A stretch of 64,000 bases of DNA from an uncultured Aquimarina sp. (GCA_947503835.1 CANNFM010000018.1:1-64000); one strand, 5' to 3'; shown: positions 45,087-55,338, counted from the stretch's first letter. The notes: generated by a model not told the origin, from the letters alone. Made by a program: numbers and translations.

Positions 45087-45115
45087 AAAAACCACTCAAG
45101 ATGTTGAGTGGTTTT
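45087..45115 (-). terminator. Terminator of cassette 3
   Basis: The arms AAAACCACTCAA (45087-45098) and TTGAGTGGTTTT (45104-45115) are complementary. On the minus strand the stem is followed by a T-rich tract. It separates cassette 3 from the fibre gene promoter. Confidence 0.82.
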
Positions 45116-45157
45116 AGTGTTGTTGTGATTTGAAATTTAAAGTATCGTAGTACTCTC

Positions 45158-45859
45158 TTATTCTGTTCTAAAATTCCAAACCTGACCAATAGTTGCACCT
45201 TGATTGGTGTCTTTAACGGTAATTCTCCAATAATATATGGTACTAGGAGATATAGAAACGTTGATGGTGTTTGTGTCTAAATTTTCTGTAAATAATACTG
45301 GAGGGTTTGTGTCTCCAAAGTATAGATCATAGGATAATGCATCTCCATCAGCATCACTAGCGGCCCATTCTAAATCTACAGTACTACCAGACAGTGTTGC
45401 TCCTAAAGAAGGGCTTACCAGCGTTGCAACCGTAGGGATGGTATTCAACCCGGCATCAGGCTCGGTAACGAATGACTGAGGTTCAGAAAATGCACTCTCA
45501 TTTCCTTCACTATCTCTGGCTTTTACCCGCCAATAATAGGTGGTACCTTTTTCGAGGGTAAAGATGGTTTGGGTACTAGTGGTAGTGGTTGTAAATACTA
45601 CAGTATTGAAGTTGTTGTCTCCAGCAATTTCAACTACATAGGTCACCACATCTCCATCGGGATCGGTAGCAATATTCCAGTCGAGTTCGAGGTCAAAATT
45701 TGTACAGGTTTCATTATTGATAGGAAATACCAAACTCGGAGTTATAGGAGCCTCATTTCCTGACACAGATCCTGGCGATACTGCACCATCATCATCTCCA
45801 CTACAAGAAAATAAGAAAGTAACACTAAGTATGGCGATATATAGTTTAACACTTTTCAT
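45158..45859 (-). CDS. Double-FnIII surface lipoprotein, cassette 3
   Basis: A 233-residue lipoprotein (FLFSC lipobox, C19, followed by Ser/Asp-rich SGDDDG) with two FnIII-like domains. It keeps every family landmark: APITPSLVFPINNETCTNFDL, VEIAGDNNFNTVVFT, TFTLEKGTTYYWRVKARDSEG, TEPDAG, AASDADGDALSYDLYFGDTNPP, YYWRITVKD, GQVWNFRTE. The gene begins only 12 bp after the stop of the giant LamG/DUF5011 protein, without the intercistronic hairpin found in the other cassettes, so the two are probably made in a different ratio here. Partner of the upstream adhesin by inference. Confidence 0.82.
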   Translation of the reverse strand: MKSVKLYIAILSVTFLFSCSGDDDGAVSPGSVSGNEAPITPSLVFPINNETCTNFDLELDWNIATDPDGDVVTYVVEIAGDNNFNTVVFTTTTTSTQTIFTLEKGTTYYWRVKARDSEGNESAFSEPQSFVTEPDAGLNTIPTVATLVSPSLGATLSGSTVDLEWAASDADGDALSYDLYFGDTNPPVLFTENLDTNTINVSISPSTIYYWRITVKDTNQGATIGQVWNFRTE

Positions 45860-45871
45860 CTGCTTATTATT

Positions 45872-48800
45872 TTATTGTTTTACAATTCTAAAGGTTTTTG
45901 AAGCTCCATTCATTAGAGAAATAAAATATACTCCAGAAGGAAAGGCTTGCATTGGCAATACTACTTTTCCTTCAGTGATACTATACGTATTTGAAGATAC
46001 TTTGATTCCTAATGCGCTGTGTATGTCTACCGTTATAGTTTTTAGCACAGTTTCCGGAATGGTAATTACGATATCTGATCTTGTAGGGTTTGGTGATACC
46101 GTTATTTGATCAAATAGCGTTACTTTGGTTGATAATTTTCCTTCACAAGCCTGGCTTGAAAACACATCCAAAGTATCGCCATGTTGTACTTCAACATAAA
46201 AGCTATTGGTATCATAGGTCGCAACCATCTTATCATTAATCATTACGGTATAAGGTGCTGTACCTTCGTCAATTTCTACATATATCTGATTACTTTTATT
46301 ATCGGTATTCAATATTGTTTTACCTTCTAAAACAGGAGCTTCTTCAATCGCTACTTCAAAACATTGTTCGCAATCTGAATATCCATCAATGACAATACAT
46401 AATTGATATGTTCCCGGGGCTAAATCTTGTACAAAAAGATCAGTCCCAAAATCATAGGTGTTGTTATTAATGGTAGCGATGTAATTCTGCTCTTCGGTAG
46501 CTCTAACAAAAATATTTCCGTTATCCTTATCTTCACAGGTTTCGCTATATGCCTCTACCAGGAAGTTATCTGCAGGTAAATCAAAGATAGGACAACCCGA
46601 AACTACATGTACCGTTCGTATCACTTCTACTGCAACATTATTTGAAGCGTCGGTTGAATTATATGTAATCATATACGTCCCTAATTCATCTACAAAATCT
46701 GAAGTATCGATAATAACTTCTGATCCATCATCTGTGATAGCTCCTAATTCGGTATACCCATTCCCTTGAACAATGGTTTGAGGATTATCACCTAGTAAGG
46801 TAATTACCGGGGGAATTGTATTTACTACATTTACTGTTCTTGTCACTTCTGCGGCGACATTATTTGATGCATCGGCAGCATTATATCGAATGGTATAACT
46901 TCCAAGAGCATCCATAAAAGCTGAAGTGTCGATCGTTACTGTGGTACCATCATCTGTGGTTGCCCCCAGTTCGGTATAGCCATTGCCCAATTCAATGGTT
47001 TGTGGATTATCTCCTGTTAATGTAATGACCGGAGCCGTAGTATCGATCACATTTACGGTTCTGGTTACTTCTACCGCAGCATTATTTGACGCGTCGGTAG
47101 CATTGTATCGAATAGTATAGCTTCCCACAGCATCTACAAAATCAGAAGTATTAATAATAATACTACTCCCGTCATCTATGGTCGCTCCCAATTCGGTATA
47201 TCCATCGCCTAATTCAATGGTTTGTGGATTATCTCCTGTTAGTGTTATTGCCGGAGCCGTGGTATCTACTACATTTACGGTTCGTATTACTTCTACAGCA
47301 ACATTGTTTGAAGCATCGGTGGCATTGTATCGTATAGTATAACTTCCTACAGCATCTACAAAATCAGAATCATCAATTACTACAGCGGTACCATCATCTG
47401 TATTCGCTCCTAATTCGGTATACCCATCTCCTAATTCTATGATCTGAGGGTTATCACCTATCAGGGTAATTACCGGTGCAGTTGTATTTACCACATTTAC
47501 GGTTCGGGTTACCTCTGCGGCAGCATTGTTTGACGCATCGGTAGCGTTATATCGTATGGTATAACTTCCAAGAGCATCCATGAAGGCAGTGGCATCAATG
47601 GTTATATTAGTGCCATCATCTGTAGTTGCTCCCAGTTCGGTGTAGCCATCGCCCAATTCTATAGTTTGAGGGTTGTCGCCATCAAGGGTGATGATAGGAG
47701 CCGTAGTATCAACTACGTTTACGGTTCTGGTTACTTCAGCAGCGTTATTACCTAATAATCCTAAAGCATTATAGGTAATGGTATAACTTCCTACAGCATC
47801 TGTAAAATCTGAAGCATCAATAATTACAGTTGAGCTATCACTTGTACTTGCTCCCAGTTCGGTATATCCATCACCAAGCTCTATGGTTTGCGGATTACCT
47901 CCAATCAGGGTTATGATAGGAGTTTCACAATTATCAGTAATGTCTTGAACACTATCCCAGGCCGTTTGATTGCTACCTTGAAATGATAAGGTTGTCGCAC
48001 CATCACCTGTGGTAACATAATCATACAAACCACATAGATTCGTAATCCCCAGGTCCTGATCTCGGATAATCAAATTAGAACCTACATTTCTAAGTGCGTA
48101 TAGATTTATACTCTGTAAGCTATTATTATTTCTAATTGTTGAGTCACTTCCTGTAAGGGAAGCTACATTTTGTAAGGCATCAATTTCTACCAGATTTCCA
48201 TTAAAACTAATTCCTAGAATACCAATAGAAGTTAATGATGCTAAGAAAGAATTATCGAATGTTGTGATTAATTCATTTTCGGCAATATTCAATGAATTTA
48301 TAGAAGTAATAGCTAATTTAGGGAACCCCTCCAGATTAGGTACCAAATCACAATCTGATATATTGAAACCACCTAAAGTTGTTAAATTATCCATTCCTTG
48401 AACAGTATTAAGAGCGGTCATATCTGTTAAAGAAAGGTTTCCAGCAATACTTGTAACACCTGATAAAAATGATAAATCAGTCACAGCCATATCATGAAAT
48501 TGTGCAGCACCACTTATGGTACTTAACACTGTTGCTGTTATGGAGTTCAGAGATGGAGAGTTATCTATAGATAAATTATTTCCAATACTTGTTAGTTTAG
48601 GGAAATTAACTGTCGTTAAGTTCGCGCACCCTCCTATGTTGCATGCTCCTGTTAAGTTTAATATTTCTGGAGCATCAATACTGATTAATCCTGTTGCATT
48701 GGCTATGCGGAAATTTCCTGACCCCTCTAATAATGGCAATGATATACTCGTTAATCCTGATCCAATATTACTAACACGAAACTCCCCGTTAACTTGGGTT

Positions 48801-51800
48801 AATTGGTCTATTGAAAGCGTACTCAAAGAGCTATTGAAAGTTATTCTGAAGCTACCTGTCATTGTTTGTAACTGATTCAATGTGATAGTTGTCAAAAGCG
48901 CATTATCCGTAATCTCTATATTTGGTATTGTAGTTACCTGATCAAGTATGGTTATTTCTGTTAAAAGATCTAAATTATCTATTGTAAGATTCCCTCCCAA
49001 ACTCGTTACATTAGAGAATGACGCTATACTTGTAGTATTGGTCATATCCTTTAAAGTGAAATTTCCTCCAATAGTAGTCAATGAAGCAAAGCCGGAAAGA
49101 TCATCTACAATATTTCCTTCCAAATGCAAATTCCCAGAAATAATATGCACATTTGAAAAACCTGATACATCGGTAATAGTTCCATTAATTGTTACATTTC
49201 CTTCAATAATCCCACAGGTTCCTAAGGTTGCTATATAACTATCTACTTCTGCTTGTGTAGTTAGTGTAACGTCTCCAGCCACAACACAATCACAACTTTC
49301 TGAAATATTGTTAGAAGACGCATCTATCCAGTTACTCGTAGCACCGTTTAAAGCAAAATTGGTAAGTGTTCCATTAAAATTATTACCTGAACCATCTGTT
49401 AATGTTGTTAGTCCAGAATTATCTGCTCCTGAAATACCTGTATTAAAATTATAACGGGCCACTAAATCGGTTTGCGACATATCTGCTGTACAGCCATTCA
49501 ATTCTGAAACCTCGAAAGCACTTAGGGTTTTTGTCCAGATACGTAATTCGTCTAACTGCCCATTAAAATAACCTCCTGTATCTCCTGAAGGTGTATCGGC
49601 AACAGCATATCCCAATTGTATATCGGCTGTTGTGGTCGTAGCCGTTGCTGTTCCTACCCATCCTGTTGATCTAGCCAAAGTGCCATCGATATAACACCTG
49701 GCGTTTCCAGAGTTCAACGTGACTGCCACATGATGCCACTCTCCATCATCTACTTTTGTAGCAGGACTTAACAAACGAGTAATGTAATTTGTGGCACTAG
49801 CATAGTAATAAAACTCTATTCTTCCACCATCCAGGTTAATACGCCATCCATTGTTTCCATCTGGGGTAAACTTATTGATGACTCCACCAAGTCCATCGGT
49901 AGTTTTAATCCAAAAATCTACTGAAAAATTCAAGTTATTTTGAGAGGTATTGTGTGGGATTGTTACCAAATCGTTAGCACCGTCAAAATCTAAACCAGTC
50001 CCAGGAGGAATTGCTGTTCCTTGTATAGTGAAACTATATGAAGGTTCATCACAATCATCGCTATCTATAATTACGGTAGCTGTTTTTGTCCCGCCAGACG
50101 TCGGTGCAAACTCTATTCTTAATGAAGCTGATTCAGTTGCTGCTATTGGATTGTTATGTGGGTTTTGCGTAATGGTAAAATCAGCTGTATCTCCAGTAAG
50201 TATAACACCATCTATATTTAAAGCACCAGAACCATCCGTATTACGAACAAAGAAACTCATTTCTTTAGTACTACCTACATTGATACTTCCTGCATCTGTA
50301 TTGTCACTAGTCTCAGGAGTCGTATCCCCATTCAGGATATCGTTACCGTTTCCTTGTACATTAATTTCAGGAATAGCTATTGAACAATTTCCGGAGATAC
50401 CATTTGCTGTAGTATTTATCCAGTTAGAAGTATTTCCTGTTAATCCAAAATTGGTTAAAGTTCCGTCTAAACTATTTGAAGTAGCATCATCTAAAGTGGT
50501 TTCACTTGAATTATTAGCAGCAACATTTCCTTGATTTAATTTGTAGTAAGCAACTAATCCTGATTCATTTCCTGCTAGTTCACAACCTTGTTGTGCTAAA
50601 ATCTCATCTGAGCATAAGAATCTGGACCAAAAACGGACTTCATCTATATCTCCATTAAAGTAGGTTGAATCAAAAGTTGAATGACCTATCAGAAGAGATT
50701 CAGTATTGGTTGGAGCATTTGGTACATTGTTATATGTATGCTCTTTATCCAAAACTCCATCTATATAGGATTTAAGTTCTCCATTCCCAAATGCTATAGC
50801 CACATGATGCCAATTTCCATCATTTAAACCAGAACTAGACGATAATACAGATGTGTTAATATTAGAAACAGTATATTGAAACCTTAAACCAAATTCTGTT
50901 AAATACATTGAAAACCCATTCCCATTAGTTGCATCATATTTACTTATAATAGCTTGAGAACCCGTTTCTGAGGTTTTAAAATAGGCTTCTAGTGTAAACG
51001 TATTTATATTGAATGCACTATTATGATTGATACTGATATGATCATCTGTTCCATCCAAACTAATTCCTGTAGCAGGAGTATACCCCGTTCCTTCTATGGC
51101 AAAGGTAAACGTAGTATCGCAACCGTTATTTGAAATACGAACCGTGGCGTTTTTAGTTCCGATAGAAGAAGGTGTAAATAGAATCCTTAGATTTCCGGAA
51201 GCACCTGCCGCTACATCTGTTGGTGATTCTATAATGGTAAAGTCAGATGCACCGTCAATGATTATGTTCGAGATATCTAATGTAGTATTACCAGTATTGC
51301 TAATCGTATAGTCTGCAGGTTCTGCTTGTCCAAATATAACATTCCCAAAAGAGGTGTTATTACTTGAACTTACCGAAGTGTCCCCATTGTTAATGGCATT
51401 ACTATTTGAAGCAATTGTAATTATAGCCTCTGAATATGCATTACAGGTTCCTGAAATACCATTTGTAGTAGCATCTATCCAATTCGAAGTAGTCCCTGTT
51501 AACCCAAAATTATTTAATATTCCTTGTGGAGGAGTACCAGATGTAATCGTGTGGTTGGGATCTAATATGCTGAACATTGGAAAGTTATTGCCGTTTACTT
51601 CTCCATTATTAAAATTGTAATAAGCCAACAGATCGCTTTCACTTCCTGTTAATTGACAGCTAGACTGATCAGAAATCCTACAGTTTGACAATGCGATATC
51701 CCACACTCGTAATTCATCTATAGCACCTGCATAATATTCTCCACCACCAAAAGCACTTCCCATAGTTAGATTATTACTACTATCTACAATAGCTTCTGAC

Positions 51801-52618
51801 AATGTTAATCTATTTTCTTCTATACCATCAATCAATATTCTATAATTAGTACCATTATGGGTAATTACAACATGCTGCCATTGATCGTTTGCTATTGGAG
51901 GAGTCATTAAGTTGTTAGCCCCTGTTGAAGTAAAAAAAGTGAAATTTAATTGCTGCGTTATATCGATACGTAAACTATATCCTGCACTACCGCTTATATT
52001 ATCTAGTATAAAATGTTCCTCTGTCCCAGAAATATTAGGTTTCATCCAAAATTCAATCGTGAAATCATCGTTCAGGCTATAATTACCATTGTTAAAAGTG
52101 ATGTTGTCATCGATACCATCAAAATGAAGTCCTGTAGCTCCTTCAAAAGCAGTTCCTTGTATAGCAAATGTATAGGTTCCATTGGTTGGATCATCACTGG
52201 TAATGGTTACTATTGCGTTTTTTACTCCAGCAGATTGTGGCGCAAAACTTATTTCAATAGATTCTGATGTTCCACTTAATACGGTGACTGGCCACATGTC
52301 ATTGAGCACAAAATCTGAAGCATTGGCTCCAGTAATTGTAATATTCGAAATATTTAAATCACTTGCACCATTGTTTAGGATGCTAAAAGGTGTCATTAGA
52401 GAGTTACCTGTTCCTAATTCAAGATACATGGTCCCATCAAACATATCAGGAGTCATATCACCATTGGCAATTACTGTCATCATATCGGGACCAGTAACAC
52501 TAATCTGTGGTGTAAATAATTCTTCGGAGGGTTTAAGAGGTGTTTTGGCAGATAATTCATAAGAGGTGAATCCTATAGCGTAAAACACCACGAAAAATAA
52601 GAGTAGCAGTTTCTTCAT
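45872..52618 (-). CDS. Giant T9SS type A adhesin with LamG, L-domain and DUF5011 repeats, cassette 3
   Basis: A 2248-residue secreted protein. Signal peptide ~1-25, then alternating HYDIN/choice-of-anchor-D-like domains (INNGASDLNISNITITG, FAPQSAG, NNGCDTTFTFAIEGTGY) and three LamG/concanavalin-like domains (FDGIDDNITFNNGNYSLNDDF, EFWMKP, WQHVVITHNG). A receptor-L-domain-like leucine-rich part follows (~1130-1558, NVTINGTITDVSGFSNV), then six DUF5011-type Ig repeats of ~75 residues (~1560-2003, NPQTIELGDGYTELGA). The shared cysteine module and a type A sorting domain end it. LamG domains often bind sugars. Start M at 52618 (MKKLLLL) follows CCCCTT as in the sister genes; the in-frame ATG at 52627 is less likely. 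No ECF-type promoter is visible upstream. Confidence 0.88.
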   Translation of the reverse strand: MKKLLLLFFVVFYAIGFTSYELSAKTPLKPSEELFTPQISVTGPDMMTVIANGDMTPDMFDGTMYLELGTGNSLMTPFSILNNGASDLNISNITITGANASDFVLNDMWPVTVLSGTSESIEISFAPQSAGVKNAIVTITSDDPTNGTYTFAIQGTAFEGATGLHFDGIDDNITFNNGNYSLNDDFTIEFWMKPNISGTEEHFILDNISGSAGYSLRIDITQQLNFTFFTSTGANNLMTPPIANDQWQHVVITHNGTNYRILIDGIEENRLTLSEAIVDSSNNLTMGSAFGGGEYYAGAIDELRVWDIALSNCRISDQSSCQLTGSESDLLAYYNFNNGEVNGNNFPMFSILDPNHTITSGTPPQGILNNFGLTGTTSNWIDATTNGISGTCNAYSEAIITIASNSNAINNGDTSVSSSNNTSFGNVIFGQAEPADYTISNTGNTTLDISNIIIDGASDFTIIESPTDVAAGASGNLRILFTPSSIGTKNATVRISNNGCDTTFTFAIEGTGYTPATGISLDGTDDHISINHNSAFNINTFTLEAYFKTSETGSQAIISKYDATNGNGFSMYLTEFGLRFQYTVSNINTSVLSSSSGLNDGNWHHVAIAFGNGELKSYIDGVLDKEHTYNNVPNAPTNTESLLIGHSTFDSTYFNGDIDEVRFWSRFLCSDEILAQQGCELAGNESGLVAYYKLNQGNVAANNSSETTLDDATSNSLDGTLTNFGLTGNTSNWINTTANGISGNCSIAIPEINVQGNGNDILNGDTTPETSDNTDAGSINVGSTKEMSFFVRNTDGSGALNIDGVILTGDTADFTITQNPHNNPIAATESASLRIEFAPTSGGTKTATVIIDSDDCDEPSYSFTIQGTAIPPGTGLDFDGANDLVTIPHNTSQNNLNFSVDFWIKTTDGLGGVINKFTPDGNNGWRINLDGGRIEFYYYASATNYITRLLSPATKVDDGEWHHVAVTLNSGNARCYIDGTLARSTGWVGTATATTTTADIQLGYAVADTPSGDTGGYFNGQLDELRIWTKTLSAFEVSELNGCTADMSQTDLVARYNFNTGISGADNSGLTTLTDGSGNNFNGTLTNFALNGATSNWIDASSNNISESCDCVVAGDVTLTTQAEVDSYIATLGTCGIIEGNVTINGTITDVSGFSNVHIISGNLHLEGNIVDDLSGFASLTTIGGNFTLKDMTNTTSIASFSNVTSLGGNLTIDNLDLLTEITILDQVTTIPNIEITDNALLTTITLNQLQTMTGSFRITFNSSLSTLSIDQLTQVNGEFRVSNIGSGLTSISLPLLEGSGNFRIANATGLISIDAPEILNLTGACNIGGCANLTTVNFPKLTSIGNNLSIDNSPSLNSITATVLSTISGAAQFHDMAVTDLSFLSGVTSIAGNLSLTDMTALNTVQGMDNLTTLGGFNISDCDLVPNLEGFPKLAITSINSLNIAENELITTFDNSFLASLTSIGILGISFNGNLVEIDALQNVASLTGSDSTIRNNNSLQSINLYALRNVGSNLIIRDQDLGITNLCGLYDYVTTGDGATTLSFQGSNQTAWDSVQDITDNCETPIITLIGGNPQTIELGDGYTELGASTSDSSTVIIDASDFTDAVGSYTITYNALGLLGNNAAEVTRTVNVVDTTAPIITLDGDNPQTIELGDGYTELGATTDDGTNITIDATAFMDALGSYTIRYNATDASNNAAAEVTRTVNVVNTTAPVITLIGDNPQIIELGDGYTELGANTDDGTAVVIDDSDFVDAVGSYTIRYNATDASNNVAVEVIRTVNVVDTTAPAITLTGDNPQTIELGDGYTELGATIDDGSSIIINTSDFVDAVGSYTIRYNATDASNNAAVEVTRTVNVIDTTAPVITLTGDNPQTIELGNGYTELGATTDDGTTVTIDTSAFMDALGSYTIRYNAADASNNVAAEVTRTVNVVNTIPPVITLLGDNPQTIVQGNGYTELGAITDDGSEVIIDTSDFVDELGTYMITYNSTDASNNVAVEVIRTVHVVSGCPIFDLPADNFLVEAYSETCEDKDNGNIFVRATEEQNYIATINNNTYDFGTDLFVQDLAPGTYQLCIVIDGYSDCEQCFEVAIEEAPVLEGKTILNTDNKSNQIYVEIDEGTAPYTVMINDKMVATYDTNSFYVEVQHGDTLDVFSSQACEGKLSTKVTLFDQITVSPNPTRSDIVITIPETVLKTITVDIHSALGIKVSSNTYSITEGKVVLPMQAFPSGVYFISLMNGASKTFRIVKQ
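46600..47940 (-). repeat. ~225-bp DUF5011-encoding tandem repeats
   Basis: Six tandem units of ~75 codons, each with the Q-T-I-(E/V)-(L/Q)-G-(D/N)-G-Y-T-E-L-G-A core and the SYTIRYNATDASNN...VTRTVNVV end. DNA identity between neighbouring units is high, so unit number could change by recombination. Confidence 0.8.
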
Positions 52619-52768
52619 AAGGGGCATGTTTAGGTTAAAGTTTTGTTAATGATTTAAGCTACAATGGTACAAATCTCTATTCAGATTTATGCGTTTTTTA
52701 TGGTTACAAAAAGTTACATCCCTTTGTTTATAGGGTTTTCAAAGAAATCTCAATTAGCATATTTAGTA

Positions 52769-52796
52769 TTGTATCCTATTAATATTCTTATATTTG
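52769..52796 (+). promoter_or_regulatory. Vegetative promoter of the TPR regulator
   Basis: TTG (52769-52771), 17 bp, TATATTTG (52789-52796), about 28 bp before ATG 52825. It fits the Bacteroidota -33/-7 pattern. A short inverted repeat CCCT-N8-AGGG (52720-52735) lies just upstream. Confidence 0.5.
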
Positions 52797-52824
52797 TAAA
52801 ACACTTTTAATCCCCTTATACTTC

Positions 52825-54486
52825 ATGAGAACTTTGTTCTTTATCATTTCATTATTGTATTTACTTCCTGTATTGGGCCAGGTGCAACAAGACAGCCTGG
52901 AAGTTGAATTAAGGCAAAAAGTAAATGAGGCTACAAACGATTCTTTAAAAGTGCATTACCTCTTCGAACTTACTAAGGTGGTAGAGAAATACAGCATAGA
53001 TCAAGGAAGGGATTTGATGAACCAAACCCTGCAGTTTATTGACAGCATTCCTTCTCCTTCTGATCACTTTTTAAAACAAAAAGCACGCCTACTTGATATA
53101 TTAGGAAAATACGAATCCAGACAAACCAATTATGAAAACTCTCTGGATCTCAGGTTACAGGCACTAAAAATCAGAGAAAAATTGCAAGATTCTTTTGAAA
53201 TTGCCAAGAGTTATCATAGCATCGCTATGATCTTTAGATATCAAAAAGAGTATGACAAGTCAAAAAATTATTTTTTAAAATCTATAGCTATACAGAAACG
53301 ACATGTAGATAGTACTCAATTAGCCCGCACCTACAATATGCTTGGAGTCATATATTATTACACTAAACATAATGATTCTGCTATGCATTACTATGAACTT
53401 TCAAAGAATTACTCTCGTACTCTTTTTGAAAAAACAAAACCCAATGATAATATTGCAGCTATCTATTATACTACTGGTAATTATGAAAAAGCTATTGAAA
53501 TATATAAGGAAAACTTAGCTATTTATAACTCTTCAAAAAATTATAATTTCGTTACTAATAACTTAATGCATTTAGCCAAAATACATTCTGATTTAGGAAA
53601 ACATCAAGAAGCGATTGCTTATGTCGATGAAGCTCTTGAATGCGCTAAAAAGTATGGAAGTACTTCTAAACTTCCTCTTATATTTCAATTAAGAAGTCAT
53701 GTTCATGAAGTGATGGGTGATTATAGATATGCATTGCAGGATTTCAGAACCCATAAGTTTTATTATGATTCTATATTTAATGTTAGAAACGCAAAAAAGA
53801 TTACGGCGCTAGAGTTGAATCATCAGTTCCAAAAAGAAAAACTAGCGGATAGCCTTAAATTTGCAAACGAAAGAAATGAACTCAAGTTAAAAAATGAGGC
53901 ACAGCAAGCCACAAATCGGCTTTATATTACTTTATTGCTTTTGGTATCGGCTGGAATCATCACATTGTTGATCTTTGTGAACAATCGAAGAAAATTAAAC
54001 CGGGAACGTTTTAAAAAGGAACAACTCGAAAAAGAATTGCTAGACGAAAAGTTAAAACATACTACTTATCAAGCAAAACAGTTGGTGGCTGATAATAAAA
54101 TGCGGTTACAGTTTAAGCAAGAATTTCTTTCGAAACTTAAAAAAGTAAAACAACATGCAGATGCTGTTGATGTTTCAGATTTTCAATCTCTAATTGCTGA
54201 TTTGAATGCACAAATTACTACAGAAAGTAAATATGATTTTATAGGAGATAATATAGAACAGATAGATAAAGAATTTAATGAAAAGCTTAGAAACTTATAT
54301 CCTGATCTTACAAAATCCGAACGTGAGATTTGTGCTCTCATGCGAATGAATCTAAGCCTTAAAGAAATTATGGTGATCAGAAATGTAACCATGGGGTCTA
54401 TTAAAGCCTCTAGACATCGTATTCGAAAAAAATTAGGTCTAGATCGAGAACAAGAGTTAGAACAGTTTATTAGTAAACTGATTTAG
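52825..54486 (+). CDS. TPR membrane regulator with C-terminal LuxR-like HTH
   Basis: A 553-residue protein: signal peptide ~1-18, periplasmic TPR repeats (~60-330, SYHSIAMIFRYQKEYDKSKNYFLKSIAI, ARTYNMLGVIYYYTKHNDSAMHYYELS), a transmembrane helix (~371-393, LYITLLLLVSAGIITLLIFV), a coiled coil, and a cytoplasmic C-terminus with a LuxR/GerE-like helix-turn-helix (~490-545, LTKSEREICALMRMNLSLKEIMVIRNVTMGSIKASRHRIRKKLGL). This one-component architecture is common in Flavobacteriia: a periplasmic sensor tied to a membrane-held DNA-binding domain. It is divergent from the cassette 3 adhesin, which lacks the ECF-type promoter, so it is the natural candidate regulator of that gene (inference). Confidence 0.85.
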   Translation: MRTLFFIISLLYLLPVLGQVQQDSLEVELRQKVNEATNDSLKVHYLFELTKVVEKYSIDQGRDLMNQTLQFIDSIPSPSDHFLKQKARLLDILGKYESRQTNYENSLDLRLQALKIREKLQDSFEIAKSYHSIAMIFRYQKEYDKSKNYFLKSIAIQKRHVDSTQLARTYNMLGVIYYYTKHNDSAMHYYELSKNYSRTLFEKTKPNDNIAAIYYTTGNYEKAIEIYKENLAIYNSSKNYNFVTNNLMHLAKIHSDLGKHQEAIAYVDEALECAKKYGSTSKLPLIFQLRSHVHEVMGDYRYALQDFRTHKFYYDSIFNVRNAKKITALELNHQFQKEKLADSLKFANERNELKLKNEAQQATNRLYITLLLLVSAGIITLLIFVNNRRKLNRERFKKEQLEKELLDEKLKHTTYQAKQLVADNKMRLQFKQEFLSKLKKVKQHADAVDVSDFQSLIADLNAQITTESKYDFIGDNIEQIDKEFNEKLRNLYPDLTKSEREICALMRMNLSLKEIMVIRNVTMGSIKASRHRIRKKLGLDREQELEQFISKLI

Positions 54487-54490
54487 AAAT

Positions 54491-54522
54491 AAAAATCCAC
54501 TCAAAATTTTGAGTGGATTTTT
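54491..54522. terminator. Bidirectional terminator
   Basis: AAAAATCCACTCAAAA (54491-54506) and TTTTGAGTGGATTTTT (54507-54522) form a perfect 16-bp palindrome with A/T runs on both sides. It ends the TPR regulator on the plus strand and cassette 2 on the minus strand. Confidence 0.9.
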
Positions 54523-54569
54523 GCAAAAAGCTAATTCATTTGCGGATATAGATCAAATAATTTTCCCCC

Positions 54570-55262
54570 TTATTGTGTTCTAAAATCCCAAACCTGGCTA
54601 ATTGCAACCCCATGTTTAGGGTCTTTGGCCACTACCCTCCAATAATAGGTTGTGCCTGAAGATACTGCTACATCAAATGTAGTAGTATCCAGATTTTCTG
54701 CTAATAATTGAGGAGGGTTGGACTCGCCAAAGTATACATCGTATACTAATGTGTCATTGTCGTTATCAGAAGCATTCCAATCTAATGATACTGTACTTCC
54801 TGTTACCGTTTCTCCTAAAGCAGGACTTGCTGTTGAAGAAACTGTAGGAATTGTATTTGTACTGGCTTCTGGCTCTGTGATAAAGGTTAACACACTAGAA
54901 TATGGGCTCTTATATCCTTTACTGTTTAGAGCTTTTACTCTCCAGAAATAAGAGCTTCCTCTTTCTAAAGTAAAAGTAGCCGTTGGTTGATCGGTTACTG
55001 CCGTAAATACTATTTGATTAAATGCTTCATCTGAAGCAATTTCTACCAAGTAACTAATGGTACCCAGGGTAATAGTTGTTGATGTAGTCCAATCGAATTC
55101 CAGGTTAAAATTGGTACATACTAAATTATTAGTAGGGTATAGTAAACCGGGGGTGGTTGGCTCTACGCTAAGATTCTGTAAAGAATCTACTAGTATACTC
55201 TCTTTTTCGGTACATGAGCATAACAGTACTATGCTCACTATGGCGATATATAAATTTTTCAT
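54570..55262 (-). CDS. Double-FnIII surface lipoprotein, cassette 2
   Basis: A 230-residue lipoprotein (LLCSC lipobox, C17, TEKES after it) with two FnIII-like domains. It differs from the cassette 1 lipoprotein (58741-59433) at only about 9 of 230 positions, three of them in the signal peptide, so the two arose by recent duplication. Landmarks are CTNFNLEFDW, VEIASDEAFNQIVFT, TFTLERGSSYFWRVKAL, ASDNDNDTLVYDVYFGESNPP, YYWRVVAKDPKHGVAISQVWDFRT. It lies 76 bp downstream of its adhesin, with a hairpin between. Transcription ends at the palindrome 54491-54522. Confidence 0.82.
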   Translation of the reverse strand: MKNLYIAIVSIVLLCSCTEKESILVDSLQNLSVEPTTPGLLYPTNNLVCTNFNLEFDWTTSTTITLGTISYLVEIASDEAFNQIVFTAVTDQPTATFTLERGSSYFWRVKALNSKGYKSPYSSVLTFITEPEASTNTIPTVSSTASPALGETVTGSTVSLDWNASDNDNDTLVYDVYFGESNPPQLLAENLDTTTFDVAVSSGTTYYWRVVAKDPKHGVAISQVWDFRTQ

Positions 55263-55298
55263 GGGTATATTGTATTTGCTTTTTAATAGCTGTTTGAT

Positions 55299-55325
55299 TC
55301 CCCTTGCTCCAGAAAAGCAAGGGGA
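55299..55325 (-). terminator. Intercistronic hairpin, cassette 2
   Basis: The arms TCCCCTTGCT (55299-55308) and AGCAAGGGGA (55316-55325) are perfectly complementary, between adhesin and lipoprotein. On the minus strand the stem is followed by a weak T-rich tract (AATCAAACAGC), so read-through to the lipoprotein gene is expected. Confidence 0.6.
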
Positions 55326-55338
55326 GAGGTAATTATCT

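Noticed and set aside
52619..52824. ECF-type promoter for the cassette 3 adhesin
   Set aside because: Searched on the minus strand for TAGGGTA-N13-CTGTAnTA; only unrelated words such as TTACATCCCT were found.
55130..55150. Further TAGGGTA words (e.g. in 54570-55262, 58741-59433, 13370, 28250, 42118)
   Set aside because: These lie inside coding sequence and have no CTGTAnTA box 13 bp downstream.
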